A DNA stretch of 64,000 bases, from contig NZ_JAKIKR010000008.1 in assembly GCF_023284025.1 (NCBI RefSeq), positions 55,434 through 119,433 of the forward strand, given 5' to 3'. Each line of letters starts with the position of its first letter. Positions within the stretch are counted from its first letter, which is position 1. The stretch is from Shewanella abyssi (GTDB lineage: Bacteria > Pseudomonadota > Gammaproteobacteria > Enterobacterales > Shewanellaceae). The position numbers were made by a program, and so were the translations under genes. Below, piece by piece: positions 28,423 through 39,214 of this stretch. The notes below the pieces were generated by a model that did not search any database, was not told the DNA's origin, and saw nothing but the letters and a program-made list of their open reading frames with translations.

Positions 28423-29180
28423 AAAAACAATCCACCGATCTGCATCGCCATGGTAATCCCAATCACAGATGACAGCGTCAGCAAAGTAGCATGGCCCCAG
28501 CGTGATATACCGACGTTCAAGTGCCCCTTTACCATATCAGATATTGCATTAATCATTGGAAAGCCTGGCACCAGCATCAATACACTTGCAGCCATGGGTA
28601 ACTTAGGTGTGTCAGTGAGATCAAATTGAAAGCCAGTTTGCGAAATGATGGTAGTGACAAAGGCAGTTACGCTGAAATTGAGCAGTAAGTTAAAATGGCG
28701 CTTGGCGATGGAAAGACGCACGAACATGCCGATAGCAGAGGCTAAAAACGTAATCATACAAGCAGCAATATCGCCACCGAATAGATGGCAAAAGCTGGCA
28801 CAAGATAACCCTATCATCGGCACGACATATTTTGCTGGATAAGTCTTAGGTTCGATGCGGGCGACACGTTTACGCACTTCATGCAGGCCGTATATGCCCT
28901 TTTCCGTCAACAGGCAGATACGCTGAAGTTCGCATACGATGGTCATATTAATGCCATGCTCACGCGTTCGTCTGGTTGTGGTAATGCAGCGCCCATGAAC
29001 AAGGCTAGTTAAAACGAGGCAGTTGGAGGAGATCGATATTTCGACACTGGCTAAACCCAGGGCGTAGCCTAAGCGCTGACTAATCTCTTCAACAAGTTCA
29101 GAGTCAGCGCCATAAGCGAGAAGAAGTTGAGCAACCCTAACAACTTGACGTGTAATATCATTTTGCGTGTCAGCGTACAA
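28419..29180 (-). CDS. ThrE-type threonine/serine exporter, large subunit (YjjP/DUF1212)
   Basis: A 253-residue protein with a cytoplasmic N-terminal region (about 1-115; RVAQLLLAYGADSELVEEIS, SISSNCLVLT, GINMTIVCEL) typical of DUF1212, followed by about five membrane helices. MLVPGFPMINAISDM is the conserved pore-region motif. It overlaps the small-subunit gene by 4 bases, and together they form a split ThrE transporter. It lies 26 bases downstream of obgE. Confidence 0.87.
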   Translation of the reverse strand: MYADTQNDITRQVVRVAQLLLAYGADSELVEEISQRLGYALGLASVEISISSNCLVLTSLVHGRCITTTRRTREHGINMTIVCELQRICLLTEKGIYGLHEVRKRVARIEPKTYPAKYVVPMIGLSCASFCHLFGGDIAACMITFLASAIGMFVRLSIAKRHFNLLLNFSVTAFVTTIISQTGFQFDLTDTPKLPMAASVLMLVPGFPMINAISDMVKGHLNVGISRWGHATLLTLSSVIGITMAMQIGGLFL

Positions 29181-29206
29181 TTCTCAACGTCCTCTATTGA
29201 AACTAC

Positions 29207-30403
<1,197 letters not shown>

Positions 30404-30452
30404 TTATACTCTCAACGATTCTAGTCGCCAAAAAACAATTTACTTAATATTA

Positions 30453-30482
30453 AAAAAAACAAAGCCCCACCAATGGCGGGGC
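30453..30482 (-). terminator. terminator after rpmA
   Basis: On the minus strand GCCCCGCC-ATT-GGTGGGGC is followed by TTTGTTTTTTTT. It sits about 30 bases past the rpmA stop and 80 bases before obgE, so obgE probably needs read-through or its own promoter. Confidence 0.87.
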
Positions 30483-30512
30483 TTAGTATCAATCTTAGCG
30501 TAAAGCTAAAGA

Positions 30513-30770
<258 letters not shown>

Positions 30771-30782
30771 TTAGACTCCTAA

Positions 30783-31094
30783 TTAAGCGTTAATAGCTGT
30801 AATTTTAACTTCGGTGAACCATTGACGATGGCCCATTTTCTTATCGTGGTGCTTACGACGACGGAACTTGATAATAGTTACCTTGTCTGCACGGCCATGG
30901 CTGACAACTTCAGCAACAACCTTACCACCTTCAACTAAAGGTGCACCTACGTGTACAGTCTCACCATCTGCAACCAAAAGAACTTGGTCGAACTCGATAG
31001 TTTCGCCTGTAGCGACTTCTAATTTTTCTAAACGAACTGTATGACCGGCTTCAACGCGATGTTGCTTGCCGCCACTTTGAAAAACAGCGTACAT
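30783..31094 (-). CDS. rplU: 50S ribosomal protein L21
   Basis: bL21 is a 103-residue 23S rRNA-binding protein. The ATG at 31094 ([14 protein letters not shown]) has GGAG upstream and matches the family; an earlier in-frame start at 31130 adds unrelated residues. Motifs: [33 protein letters not shown] near the C-terminus with the RNA-binding basic patch. It is first gene of rplU-rpmA, divergent from ispB, as in E. coli. Confidence 0.98.
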   Translation of the reverse strand: MYAVFQSGGKQHRVEAGHTVRLEKLEVATGETIEFDQVLLVADGETVHVGAPLVEGGKVVAEVVSHGRADKVTIIKFRRRKHHDKKMGHRQWFTEVKITAINA

Positions 31095-31372
31095 AGCTAT
31101 TTTACTCCGATATTCTAACACGCCGCTCAAACATTATAGATTGATGCAGGGGTGCTATAAAAGCTTTAATGACAATGGTCGCGGAGTTTACGCTAAGAAC
31201 CGGCATCTGACAAGTGCTAATTGACTAAGAATAAAAAAAGACCCAAATATCTCTCACTATCGGCGACAACTACTGTCTTGCGGCGTAAATTTAGGTAGAA
31301 TCTTACTATTATAACATTAACGTCTTAAATGAGCTGCATATTGTCAGGCAGCCAACAAATCAGAGTCTATTT

Positions 31373-32344
31373 ATGGATTTAAACGCCATTCGTCAATTGG
31401 CTGATAGTGATATGCAAGCTGTCAACCAACTGATCTATAAGCAACTAGAGTCAGATGTCGCCCTAATTAATCAATTAGGCTTTTACATTATTAACGGTGG
31501 CGGTAAGCGCTTAAGACCATTATTGTCCATTTTAGCGGCTCGGGCGATCGACTATAAAGGTGATTCTCATCTCAAGTTGGCGGCGATCATCGAATTTATA
31601 CATACCGCTTCGCTACTCCATGATGATGTGGTTGATGAATCAATGCTCCGTCGCGGCAGAGAAACGGCAAATGCACTGTTTGGTAATAGTGCCAGTGTAT
31701 TAGTAGGTGACTTCCTTTATACCCGTTCATTCCAAATGATGACGGAGCTGAAAAGCTTACAAGTACTTGAGATACTCGCTGACGCGACCAACGTACTTGC
31801 CGAAGGTGAAGTCCTGCAGTTGATGAATTGCAACGACCCAGACACCACTGAAGCAAGCTACATGCGTGTCATCTATTGTAAGACTGCAAAATTGTTTGAA
31901 GCTGCGACACGCTTAGCAGGTTTGTTGGCCCAAAGTCCCGAAGAGATCCAAACAGCACTTGCTGAGTATGGTAAGTTTTTGGGGACCGCCTTTCAATTAA
32001 CCGATGACCTACTTGATTACACGGCAGAAACAGAAGAGCTTGGTAAGAACATTGGTGATGATTTGGCTGAAGGCAAGCCCACATTACCGTTAATTTTTGC
32101 TATGGCCAAAGGTAACGATACTGAGAAAGCGCTCATTAGAGACGCGATTGAGAAAGGTGATGGTACCGAGAATATTGGAGTGATTTTAAGCGCACTAAAG
32201 CGTTGTGGCGCACTTGAATATACTGAACAGCGAGCTCAGGAAGAATCTGATAAAGCCATCGCCGCGTTAGCCATACTGCCAGAGTCAGAATATAAAACAG
32301 CGCTCATTTCGCTGGCTAGGATAGCCGTACAACGCAATCACTAA
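31373..32344 (+). CDS. ispB: octaprenyl diphosphate synthase
   Basis: IspB elongates farnesyl diphosphate to the C40 side chain of ubiquinone and menaquinone. The 323 residues (E. coli 323) carry the first Asp-rich motif in LLHDDVVDE (about 82-90), GGGKRLRPLL at the N-terminus, KTAKLFEAA, and the second Asp-rich motif QLTDDLLDY (about 208-216). It is divergent from rplU with a shared upstream region of about 280 bases. Confidence 0.96.
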   Translation: MDLNAIRQLADSDMQAVNQLIYKQLESDVALINQLGFYIINGGGKRLRPLLSILAARAIDYKGDSHLKLAAIIEFIHTASLLHDDVVDESMLRRGRETANALFGNSASVLVGDFLYTRSFQMMTELKSLQVLEILADATNVLAEGEVLQLMNCNDPDTTEASYMRVIYCKTAKLFEAATRLAGLLAQSPEEIQTALAEYGKFLGTAFQLTDDLLDYTAETEELGKNIGDDLAEGKPTLPLIFAMAKGNDTEKALIRDAIEKGDGTENIGVILSALKRCGALEYTEQRAQEESDKAIAALAILPESEYKTALISLARIAVQRNH

Positions 32345-32358
32345 TTCGATTGACCCAA

Positions 32359-32388
32359 TAAAAACGGAGCCGATTGGCTCCGTTTTTC
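32359..32388. terminator. bidirectional terminator between ispB and mdh
   Basis: The perfect stem ACGGAGCC / GGCTCCGT with a GATT loop is flanked by AAAA and TTTTT, serving both converging genes. Confidence 0.9.
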
Positions 32389-32418
32389 GTTAAGGTGTTA
32401 AATTTTTAAACGTTAAGC

Positions 32419-33354
32419 TTACTTAACAAATTCGATACCTAGCGTTATATCAGCTTTCAGCGTATCAAGCATTGCATCACGAGCGTTAGCTTCAAATGTG
32501 CTAACGTCACCATATGCTAGTACTTCTTCAATACCATTCTTGCCAAGAACAATAGGTTGAGCGAAGAATTCAGCATGTTCACTGCCGCCATCGATGTAAG
32601 CACATTCAACAATATTTGCTTCGCCTTGCAGGCCGCGAACAAGAGAAAGACCGAAACGGCAAGCTGCTTGTCCCATAGAAAGTGTCGCACTACCGCCACC
32701 CGCTTTAGCTTCAACAACTTCAGTACCGGCGTTCTGGATCCGCGTTGTTAGCGCTGCGACTTCTTCGTCAGTAAAGCTTACGCCTTTAACCTGTGAAAGA
32801 AGTGGAAGAATCGTCACGCCACTGTGGCCACCGATGACATTCACTTTAACGTCAGCAACGTTTAAGCCTTTTGCTTCAGCAACAAAAGTTTCAGAACGGA
32901 TAACATCAAGCGTCGTGATACCAAACAAACGATTTTTATCATAAACACCGGCTTTCTTTAATACTTCTGCGGCAATAGCAACAGTCGTATTCACTGGGTT
33001 AGTGATAATACCTATAAGCGCAGTAGGGCAAGTCGCAGCACATTTTTCAACGAGGTTTCTGACGATCCCTGCGTTGATGTTGAATAGATCAGAGCGATCC
33101 ATACCAGGCTTACGTGCAACGCCAGCAGAAATAAGAACGACATCGGCACCGTCTAACGCTGCTGATGGGTCTGCACCCGCAAATCCTTTTACTTCAACCG
33201 CTGTTGGGATGTGGCTTAAATCAACGGCAACACCCGGTGTTACAGGTGCAATATCATAAAGCGACAATTTAGAACCCGCAGGTAATTGAGTTTTTAATAG
33301 TAGGGCAAGCGCCTGGCCAATACCGCCAGCAGCACCAAGTACAGCAACTTTCAT
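32419..33354 (-). CDS. mdh: malate dehydrogenase
   Basis: Mdh oxidises malate to oxaloacetate with NAD in the TCA cycle. The start at 33354 ([21 protein letters not shown]) has ACGGAG five to seven bases upstream and gives 311 residues (E. coli 312). Motifs: GAAGGIGQ nucleotide loop, [19 protein letters not shown] with substrate Arg residues, [22 protein letters not shown], and the catalytic [12 protein letters not shown] (His about 177). It is divergent from argR. Confidence 0.97.
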   Translation of the reverse strand: MKVAVLGAAGGIGQALALLLKTQLPAGSKLSLYDIAPVTPGVAVDLSHIPTAVEVKGFAGADPSAALDGADVVLISAGVARKPGMDRSDLFNINAGIVRNLVEKCAATCPTALIGIITNPVNTTVAIAAEVLKKAGVYDKNRLFGITTLDVIRSETFVAEAKGLNVADVKVNVIGGHSGVTILPLLSQVKGVSFTDEEVAALTTRIQNAGTEVVEAKAGGGSATLSMGQAACRFGLSLVRGLQGEANIVECAYIDGGSEHAEFFAQPIVLGKNGIEEVLAYGDVSTFEANARDAMLDTLKADITLGIEFVK

Positions 33355-33609
33355 AGTTATCTCCGTCAATTCTCGGATTTTTGTGATTTAGATCCGTTTT
33401 TCTGATGGCGCAACAGTACTGGATTCACAACTAAAATTCAATTATCCCTTAGTCGTGTTTGTTATATTCTAAATTTACATTGCAGTTTGCAGTCGCACTA
33501 AAGCCCAGCCTAGCTGGCTTTACACAAAAGGATCTTGTAAAAGAGCAGCATAAAAAAAATTAGAATTAATACTCTACTCAGCACTGTTCAAATCAATAAA
33601 GCAACTCAG

Positions 33610-33627
33610 TGTGAATTATTATTCAAC
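33610..33627. promoter_or_regulatory. ARG box (ArgR operator)
   Basis: The sequence TGAATTATTATTCA (33612-33625) is an almost perfect ArgR operator (TGAAT-4 bases-ATTCA) in the mdh-argR intergenic region, about 80 bases before argR. ArgR boxes normally occur in pairs 2-3 bases apart; the flanking bases give only weak second copies (AACGAATGAAATTTG). Autoregulation of argR is the likely use. Confidence 0.72.
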
Positions 33628-33704
33628 AAAACGAATGAAATTTGACATAAAAGCCGAATATAATCATCATAGAAGCGAATTTTTTGAATAAAGAATAATA
33701 AAAT

Positions 33705-34175
33705 ATGCAAGCAAGCAAAAATCAGGACGATTTAGTAAGAACCTTTAAGTTAATCTTAAAAGAGGAGCGTTTTGGCTCCCAGAGTGAAATTGTAACAGCA
33801 CTTCAAGCTGAGGGCTTTAGCAATATTAACCAATCAAAAGTTTCGCGCATGCTAAGTAAATTTGGCGCGGTTCGAACCCGAAATGCTAAACAGCAGATGG
33901 TTTATTGCTTACCCGCAGAACTTGGCGTGCCTACCGCAGGTAGTCCACTCAAGAATCTGGTATTAGATGTAGATCATAACCAATCAATGATAGTGGTTCG
34001 CACTAGCCCCGGTGCAGCACAGTTAATTGCCAGATTACTCGATTCAATAGGTAAGCCAGAAGGCATTCTCGGTACGATAGCGGGCGATGACACCATCTTT
34101 ATCAGCCCATCAAATATTGACAGGGTTGAAGATACATTAGAGACGGTAAAGTCGTTGTTCAATTACACTGATTAA
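33705..34175 (+). CDS. argR: arginine repressor
   Basis: ArgR represses arginine biosynthesis when arginine is bound and also serves in XerCD plasmid resolution in E. coli. The 156 residues show the winged-helix domain (about 1-75; [38 protein letters not shown]), and the C-terminal hexamerisation and arginine-binding domain with [17 protein letters not shown] and the [10 protein letters not shown] motif holding the ligand Asp pair. The divergent mdh-argR order is the same as in E. coli. Confidence 0.97.
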   Translation: MQASKNQDDLVRTFKLILKEERFGSQSEIVTALQAEGFSNINQSKVSRMLSKFGAVRTRNAKQQMVYCLPAELGVPTAGSPLKNLVLDVDHNQSMIVVRTSPGAAQLIARLLDSIGKPEGILGTIAGDDTIFISPSNIDRVEDTLETVKSLFNYTD

Positions 34176-34578
34176 GGATTGATCTGTCTTCAAATGATGT
34201 GAAAATACTCGCTTGAAAGACTTTGTGTGAGTCCTATTAAGGGGGTACTGCTGTAGCGCTTCCCCTTCTAGTAGACTTGCGCGCAACCGTTTTAGATGGA
34301 TGACATGGATGTCGATGATCCTTGGGAGCCACTACGGACCTAACCCAAAGTGCATTGCCTCCCGCAACCCCGTATTTCCAAATGAATTTGGAATGGCAGC
34401 TCGACGCCATAAAGCCGTATTAACCAATTCATTAACAGCCCGCTATTATTCATTATTTAGAATAGTCTTTTCAGCGCCTCTTTTTCGCCCGTTATTTATC
34501 AGTTCCATATTGAATCACAGCCAGATTCATGCGAGATTGTGCATTACAAACGCAGTACCTTCGGGTTAAGGACATATA
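34176..34578. other. repeat-like intergenic region without a convincing gene
   Basis: About 400 bases between argR and the cupin gene. A short plus-strand frame at 34300-34569 lacks a ribosome site and protein-like composition. The perfect palindrome GACATGGATGTC at 34302-34313 and a GC-richer stretch with a TCCAAAT-GAA-TTTGGA inverted repeat (34378-34393 region) suggest an extragenic repeat rather than a gene. The last ~130 bases are AT-rich and probably carry the cupin promoter. Confidence 0.4.
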
Positions 34579-35040
34579 ATGACTACAAAAATAATTAAAG
34601 TCGACGATGTTTGCTGGGAGTCTTGGCAGCATTCGGAAAAATATACCAGTCAGCAAAGACATATTGGAGATGCTGCTGGTGGTGAAAAGATTGGTGTCAC
34701 CATGGAGAGACTTGCCCCTGGTAAATTTTCAACTGTAGCTCATTATCATACCAAGGAAGAGGAACATCTATACGCTCTTGAAGGGGAAGTCACACTACTC
34801 ATTGATGGTGAAGAGCATCCGTTTGTAAAAGGCGACTACATCTGTTTCAACGCGGCCACAGCAATAGCACACACACTGAGAAACGACTCAGATAAAGAGT
34901 TCCTCTTCTTAGTCGTGGGAAACAGGGATAAACACGATGTTGTTGTCTATCCTGAAAATAATAAAGTGCTAGTTAGAGCCATTGACGAGATCTATGCCAA
35001 AAGACCAACCAACTACTGGGATCCTGATACAGGCAAATAG
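34579..35040 (+). CDS. cupin-domain protein
   Basis: A 153-residue single-domain cupin. HYHTKEEEHLYALEGEV (about 54-70) is cupin motif 1 with His-His-Glu metal ligands, and GDYICFNAATAIAHTL (about 86-101) is motif 2 with the last His. No signal peptide. The C-terminal YAKRPTNYWDPDTG segment occurs in a family of small cupins often annotated only as cupin-domain proteins. It has its own terminator and faces the peroxidase gene. Substrate unknown. Confidence 0.8.
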   Translation: MTTKIIKVDDVCWESWQHSEKYTSQQRHIGDAAGGEKIGVTMERLAPGKFSTVAHYHTKEEEHLYALEGEVTLLIDGEEHPFVKGDYICFNAATAIAHTLRNDSDKEFLFLVVGNRDKHDVVVYPENNKVLVRAIDEIYAKRPTNYWDPDTGK

Positions 35041-35063
35041 CCACTAGCATTCCGAGTAGAAAA

Positions 35064-35088
35064 AACGCACCTATTATGGTGCGTTTTG
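35064..35088. terminator. bidirectional terminator between cupin and peroxidase genes
   Basis: The stem AACGCACC / GGTGCGTT with a 6-base loop is flanked by an A run and TTTTG. Confidence 0.82.
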
Positions 35089-35115
35089 TCTAAAAACCAA
35101 AATTACTTTAAGTTG

Positions 35116-36054
35116 CTAGCAGCTTGCTGAGCGTTCTAGAAAATCTAGCGAAGGTGCAAAAAATGATGATCCCGTTAGCGCTTGGGTAAAGTGCATAAGA
35201 TGATCATGATTCCCCTCTTTGTCACCATAGATCATACTCTCGAGCATTTTCTCAAAATTGACCGAATTACTACAGGTAGAAATAAACATCAGGCCTTGCT
35301 CTTTAACCGAGCCGTAAGGCATGCTTTGCCGTAGTATTTCCATCGAGTTACCATCAGCATCCTTAAGGTTAACTCGCTTAATGTGGCTGGTTAACGGTTT
35401 ATCTGCAGATTCATATTCAATATTATCAACTTTGGTGCGGCCAATAATATCTTCTTGTTTCTTTTCTGGCAGTCGATTCCATTTACTCAAATTATGAGCA
35501 AATTTCTGTACATGCACATAGCTGCCATTTTTGAATTCGCTATCTTCATCACCAACCAGTGCCACACTTTGGCGACTGCGCCCTTTAGGGTTTTCAGTGC
35601 CATCAACAAAGCCGGTTAAATCACGACTGTCCATAAAACGGAAACCACGCTCTTCATCGACCAACTCTACAAGTCCATCAAACATCTGACACACTTCATT
35701 GGCTACCAAATGGAGAATATCGAAGCGATCACAACGCAGGTGCACAAATAGATCATACTCGATAGCAGGCGCATCTCTGTTGTCTTGGTTCATCGCCGGA
35801 AAGGGCTTTAGTTGCTGTGGTCGAGCAGCTGAGTAAAGTGCATCCCAATAGTTTGCCCCAATAGCGACAAATCCATTAAATGCGCTATCGGTAAATTGGT
35901 CTGCAAGATCGTGAATATATTGGGCCACATTGACGACACATGGGCGCATTTGCGAATCGATACCCTCATTGGCATTAAACATTAAATAGACACTGTGCAA
36001 ATTCCCTTCAGCACAAACTCCCAGTTGTTCACGAGGCATAACCTGATTATCCAT
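35116..36054 (-). CDS. Dyp-type heme peroxidase (YfeX-like)
   Basis: A 312-residue dye-decolorizing peroxidase that reduces H2O2 with a range of donors. The family motif DLTGFVDGTENPKGR (about 140-155) contains the distal catalytic Asp, and the proximal heme His lies in SHIKRVN (about 222). The C-terminal GLMFISTCSNSVNFEKMLESM is conserved in the YfeX/TyrA group. No signal peptide, so cytoplasmic. It stands alone; a weak AT-rich promoter region lies upstream. Confidence 0.92.
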   Translation of the reverse strand: MDNQVMPREQLGVCAEGNLHSVYLMFNANEGIDSQMRPCVVNVAQYIHDLADQFTDSAFNGFVAIGANYWDALYSAARPQQLKPFPAMNQDNRDAPAIEYDLFVHLRCDRFDILHLVANEVCQMFDGLVELVDEERGFRFMDSRDLTGFVDGTENPKGRSRQSVALVGDEDSEFKNGSYVHVQKFAHNLSKWNRLPEKKQEDIIGRTKVDNIEYESADKPLTSHIKRVNLKDADGNSMEILRQSMPYGSVKEQGLMFISTCSNSVNFEKMLESMIYGDKEGNHDHLMHFTQALTGSSFFAPSLDFLERSASC

Positions 36055-36400
36055 TTTTATATGTAACCCTTATTCATCATTAATCTTCGGCATTATTATC
36101 TACAACTTTAGCATTTAATAATTATACCTAACGCACATTAACCAGAATAAAGACTTATATTTAACCTACTTGCGAAGTGCTATGCTTGTGCCACATTGAT
36201 TTTACCGTATGTAATGAGCACGAGTAAGCTGTAATAACGTTAAACCAATGACATGTTAAACGTTGTAGACACTAGCTTACTAAAGTAGTCAATAAATGAC
36301 CATAAAATAACGAATGATACCCATTCCATCAAATAGTTGTTCATTCAACGCTTTGTCAGGTGGTTAAATATGTCGGGTAATGCAGTCGTTCTACTAACCG
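36055..36400. other. intergenic region, no gene seen
   Basis: About 345 AT-rich bases between the peroxidase start and the stop of the iron ABC ATPase. They should contain the peroxidase promoter on the minus strand. I saw no good Fur or OxyR site, no reading frame with a ribosome site and no clear terminator for fbpC. Confidence 0.4.
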
Positions 36401-37429
36401 TTACAGTAATATCAAATGATGGGCTGTTGCACTAATCGCCACTTTTTCACCTATCTCGATAGCTAAATTTTCACTATGAACATCAAGTGTCATATCATCA
36501 AATTGGACCAAATACTGGCAGACATTGCCAAGAAAACGTCGCTCTGTAACGGTACCTATTCCCTGCTCACTCTTGGATATCTGCAAGTGCTGTGGCCGTA
36601 GTAAAAGTTCCGTTTCCTCATGTAGCGCAGCGTTAAGCGGACGATCACTGTTAATATCACCAATAAGGGTAGACACTGTTTTTTCCGCAATCACTTTTGC
36701 GGGTAAATAATTGCTAGCCCCTAAAAAGTCAGCAACATACTTGTCTTGTGGTCGCAAATACAACCCCTCAGCATCACCACATTGAACTATTTTACCGTGG
36801 TTAAACAACGCGAGCTTATCGGCGAAAACAAACGCTTCGTCTTTACTGTGAGTCACGAACACGGCGCTAATATCATGTTGCTTTAGAATGTTGCGGATCT
36901 CTAGCATCATCTCACGACGAACCTTGGCATCAATATTTGAAAAGGGCTCATCGAGTAGCAGCACTTCTGGCTCATAGGCCAGTGCTCGAGCGATGGATAC
37001 CCTTTGCTGCTGACCACCAGAGAGTTCGTGTGGGTAACGCTCTGCTAATCCATCTAACTTGACCAGAGAGAGCATCTTTTCTAGCCGTGCCAGTCTCTGC
37101 TCTTTATTGGCTAGTTTCACACCAAAGAGGATATTTTCAGCCACGGTAAGATGAGGAAACAAAGCGTAATCCTGAAAGATCATCCCGATGCCCCGCTTCT
37201 CGCTAGCGATAAATTTCTTGTCAGAAACCACCGTTTTACCATTGATTACGATCTCACCTTCGGTAATGTTTTGCAGACCCGCTATCGCCCGTAGCAAGGT
37301 CGTTTTACCGCAACCACTGGGTCCCAGTAAGGCCACTATTTCGCCTTTCTCTACCGTTAAATCGACACCTTTAAGCACAAGCTGCTTCTGATAACGGCTA
37401 TGAACATTGCTTACTTGTAACGTTGCCAT
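36401..37429 (-). CDS. fbpC: Fe(III) ABC transporter ATP-binding protein
   Basis: The ATPase of a ferric-iron importer. The 342 residues show Walker A GPSGCGKTT (about 34-42), the Q loop FQDYALFPH, signature LSGGQQQRVS (about 135), Walker B VLLLDEPFSNID, and H-loop VFVTHSKDEA. The C-terminal TOBE-like domain (about 240-342) includes LLRPQHLQIS and FLGNVCQYLV, as in FbpC/AfuC. It is the last gene of fbpA-fbpB-fbpC, one base after fbpB. Confidence 0.9.
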   Translation of the reverse strand: MATLQVSNVHSRYQKQLVLKGVDLTVEKGEIVALLGPSGCGKTTLLRAIAGLQNITEGEIVINGKTVVSDKKFIASEKRGIGMIFQDYALFPHLTVAENILFGVKLANKEQRLARLEKMLSLVKLDGLAERYPHELSGGQQQRVSIARALAYEPEVLLLDEPFSNIDAKVRREMMLEIRNILKQHDISAVFVTHSKDEAFVFADKLALFNHGKIVQCGDAEGLYLRPQDKYVADFLGASNYLPAKVIAEKTVSTLIGDINSDRPLNAALHEETELLLRPQHLQISKSEQGIGTVTERRFLGNVCQYLVQFDDMTLDVHSENLAIEIGEKVAISATAHHLILL

Positions 37430-37430
37430 A

Positions 37431-39098
37431 TTACTTTTCTTGCTCCAAAGAACGGTTGAGGTATATCAACGGGACTAAACCCACCAACACGATAACAATC
37501 GCGGCCAAAGCGCCGTGCTCTAGCTGCTCATCTGAGACAAACTGAAATACATAAGTGGCCAAGTTTTCAAAGCCAATCGGCCTGAGTAGCAAAGCCGCAG
37601 GTAACTCTTTCATACACTCAATAAAGACCAATAGTAATCCGGCAAAAACCCCCTTCCGTAGTAACGGAATATGAACCCTAGTGAGCAAGGATTTTGGGGT
37701 TAAACCTAAGGTAACACTCGCCATATCTAAAGAGGGTGAAATACGTTTATAGCTAGTTTCAATACTGCCAATGGCAATAGCAGCAAAACGAATGCAAAAA
37801 GCACAGACAAGGATGAAGGCACTGCCAGTTAATATTAGGCCCGGCTCCTCAAAACCAAAATATTCAGCGACATCGTTAATCGCAAAATCAAGCAATGTAA
37901 AGGGTACAAGAATTCCAATGGCTAACACAGTACCAGGTAAAGCATATCCAGTTGACGCTAATCTCGAAGGCAACATATCTGCTCGCCTAGGGCTAGCTCT
38001 TCTGACAAACATTAGCAGGATCCCGATACACACACAGATGACGCTGACCAGCAGTGAAATCCATAAACTGTTAAAACTGTACTCAAAAAATTTGGCATTC
38101 CAGCTCTCGGCAAAATAGCCCCAAGCGTATTGCAGCAAAATAACGAATGGCAGCAAAAATGCTAGGGTTAATAAAGCAAAACAGTAGGCCGTTGCCGCAA
38201 ACGCCCTTACACCACTCAATGAGTAACTGTCTAACTCTCCAGACGTTGATTGCTTTTGAAAAAGCTGTTGTTTTCGCCGCGCAAATCGCTCAAAACCAAT
38301 CATAGCGAAGACCACTAACAGCATAATGGTCGAGATCTTAGCTGCTGCGGTTAAGCTGCCATACTCAAACCAAGTATCATAAACAGCAGTCGTTAATGTG
38401 GGGACCGCAAAATAGCTCACAGTAGCAAAGTCAGCCGCGGTTTCCATAGCAACCAGCGTGGCCCCGACCGCTAAAGCGGGTCTCGCCATCGGTAGGCTGA
38501 GTCGCCAGAAACTTTTCCAAGGACTACATCCCATAACTCGGGCTGCGTGTCCTAAGCTGGCTGACTGCTCCATAAATGCAGTGCGAGCTAGCAGATAAAT
38601 ATAGGGAAAAAGCACTAACGACAGCATGATTGCTGCGCCGCCTAAAGAGCGAACTTCCGGAAAGTAGTAATCATGGGGAGTTTGCCAACCAAATAGGCCG
38701 CGTAAGCTCCGTTGCACCGGGCCTGCATAATCAAATAGATCCGTGTATACATAAGCGACAACATAGGCCGGCATGGCCAGCGGCAACAGCAATGCCCATT
38801 GAAATATGTTTTGCCCAGGGAAGCGACATTTGGCCACCAGCCAGGCTGCGGGTATTGCGAGGAAAAGAGTACCTATAACCACCCAAAACATCAGCTGTAA
38901 ACTGTTGCTTATATAGGTCGGTAATACGGTATCCATAAGATGACCAAAAACAGCTTCATCTGGCATTAGTGATTGCAGAATAAGCGCGATAAGCGGCATA
39001 ACAATCAGCAGTGCCAATATGTAGCTCGCAACAGACCAGCGTCTAGCTAAGCCTAATATCATGATGTTAGATACCCATACCCATGAAAACAGATCCAT
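37431..39098 (-). CDS. fbpB: Fe(III) ABC transporter permease (double-domain)
   Basis: A 555-residue inner-membrane permease with about 12 helices, two fused BPD-type halves. Each half has an EAA-like loop: ARVMGCSPWKSFWRLSLPMARPALA (about 190-215) and a second LDMASVTLGLTPKSLLTRVHIPLLRKG near residue 460. The start is uncertain: ATG 39098 has no ribosome site, and an ATG at 39062 (MILGLARRW) would better match the short cytoplasmic N-terminus of the family. A hairpin before the gene probably lowers its expression relative to fbpA. Confidence 0.88.
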   Translation of the reverse strand: MDLFSWVWVSNIMILGLARRWSVASYILALLIVMPLIALILQSLMPDEAVFGHLMDTVLPTYISNSLQLMFWVVIGTLFLAIPAAWLVAKCRFPGQNIFQWALLLPLAMPAYVVAYVYTDLFDYAGPVQRSLRGLFGWQTPHDYYFPEVRSLGGAAIMLSLVLFPYIYLLARTAFMEQSASLGHAARVMGCSPWKSFWRLSLPMARPALAVGATLVAMETAADFATVSYFAVPTLTTAVYDTWFEYGSLTAAAKISTIMLLVVFAMIGFERFARRKQQLFQKQSTSGELDSYSLSGVRAFAATAYCFALLTLAFLLPFVILLQYAWGYFAESWNAKFFEYSFNSLWISLLVSVICVCIGILLMFVRRASPRRADMLPSRLASTGYALPGTVLAIGILVPFTLLDFAINDVAEYFGFEEPGLILTGSAFILVCAFCIRFAAIAIGSIETSYKRISPSLDMASVTLGLTPKSLLTRVHIPLLRKGVFAGLLLVFIECMKELPAALLLRPIGFENLATYVFQFVSDEQLEHGALAAIVIVLVGLVPLIYLNRSLEQEK

Positions 39099-39103
39099 GA
39101 AAA

Positions 39104-39138
39104 TAAAAAACAGAACCTATCATAATGACAGGTTCTGT
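39104..39138 (-). terminator. hairpin between fbpA and fbpB
   Basis: On the minus strand the stem ACAGAACCT / AGGTTCTGT (extended by TGTCA / TGATA pairing) is followed by TTTTTTA, so it is a terminator by shape. It lies within the fbpABC operon and probably acts as a partial terminator, as is usual after binding-protein genes. Confidence 0.8.
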
Positions 39139-39214
39139 AAATACAACCACGAAGCATTCGCGTTACTACACTATACCGCGATTGCGTTAGCCCAACCTTA
39201 AAACCTAGCTTGTT

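Noticed and set aside
34300..34569. 89-residue plus-strand frame before the cupin gene
   Set aside because: No ribosome site; covers a palindrome-bearing extragenic repeat; composition not protein-like.
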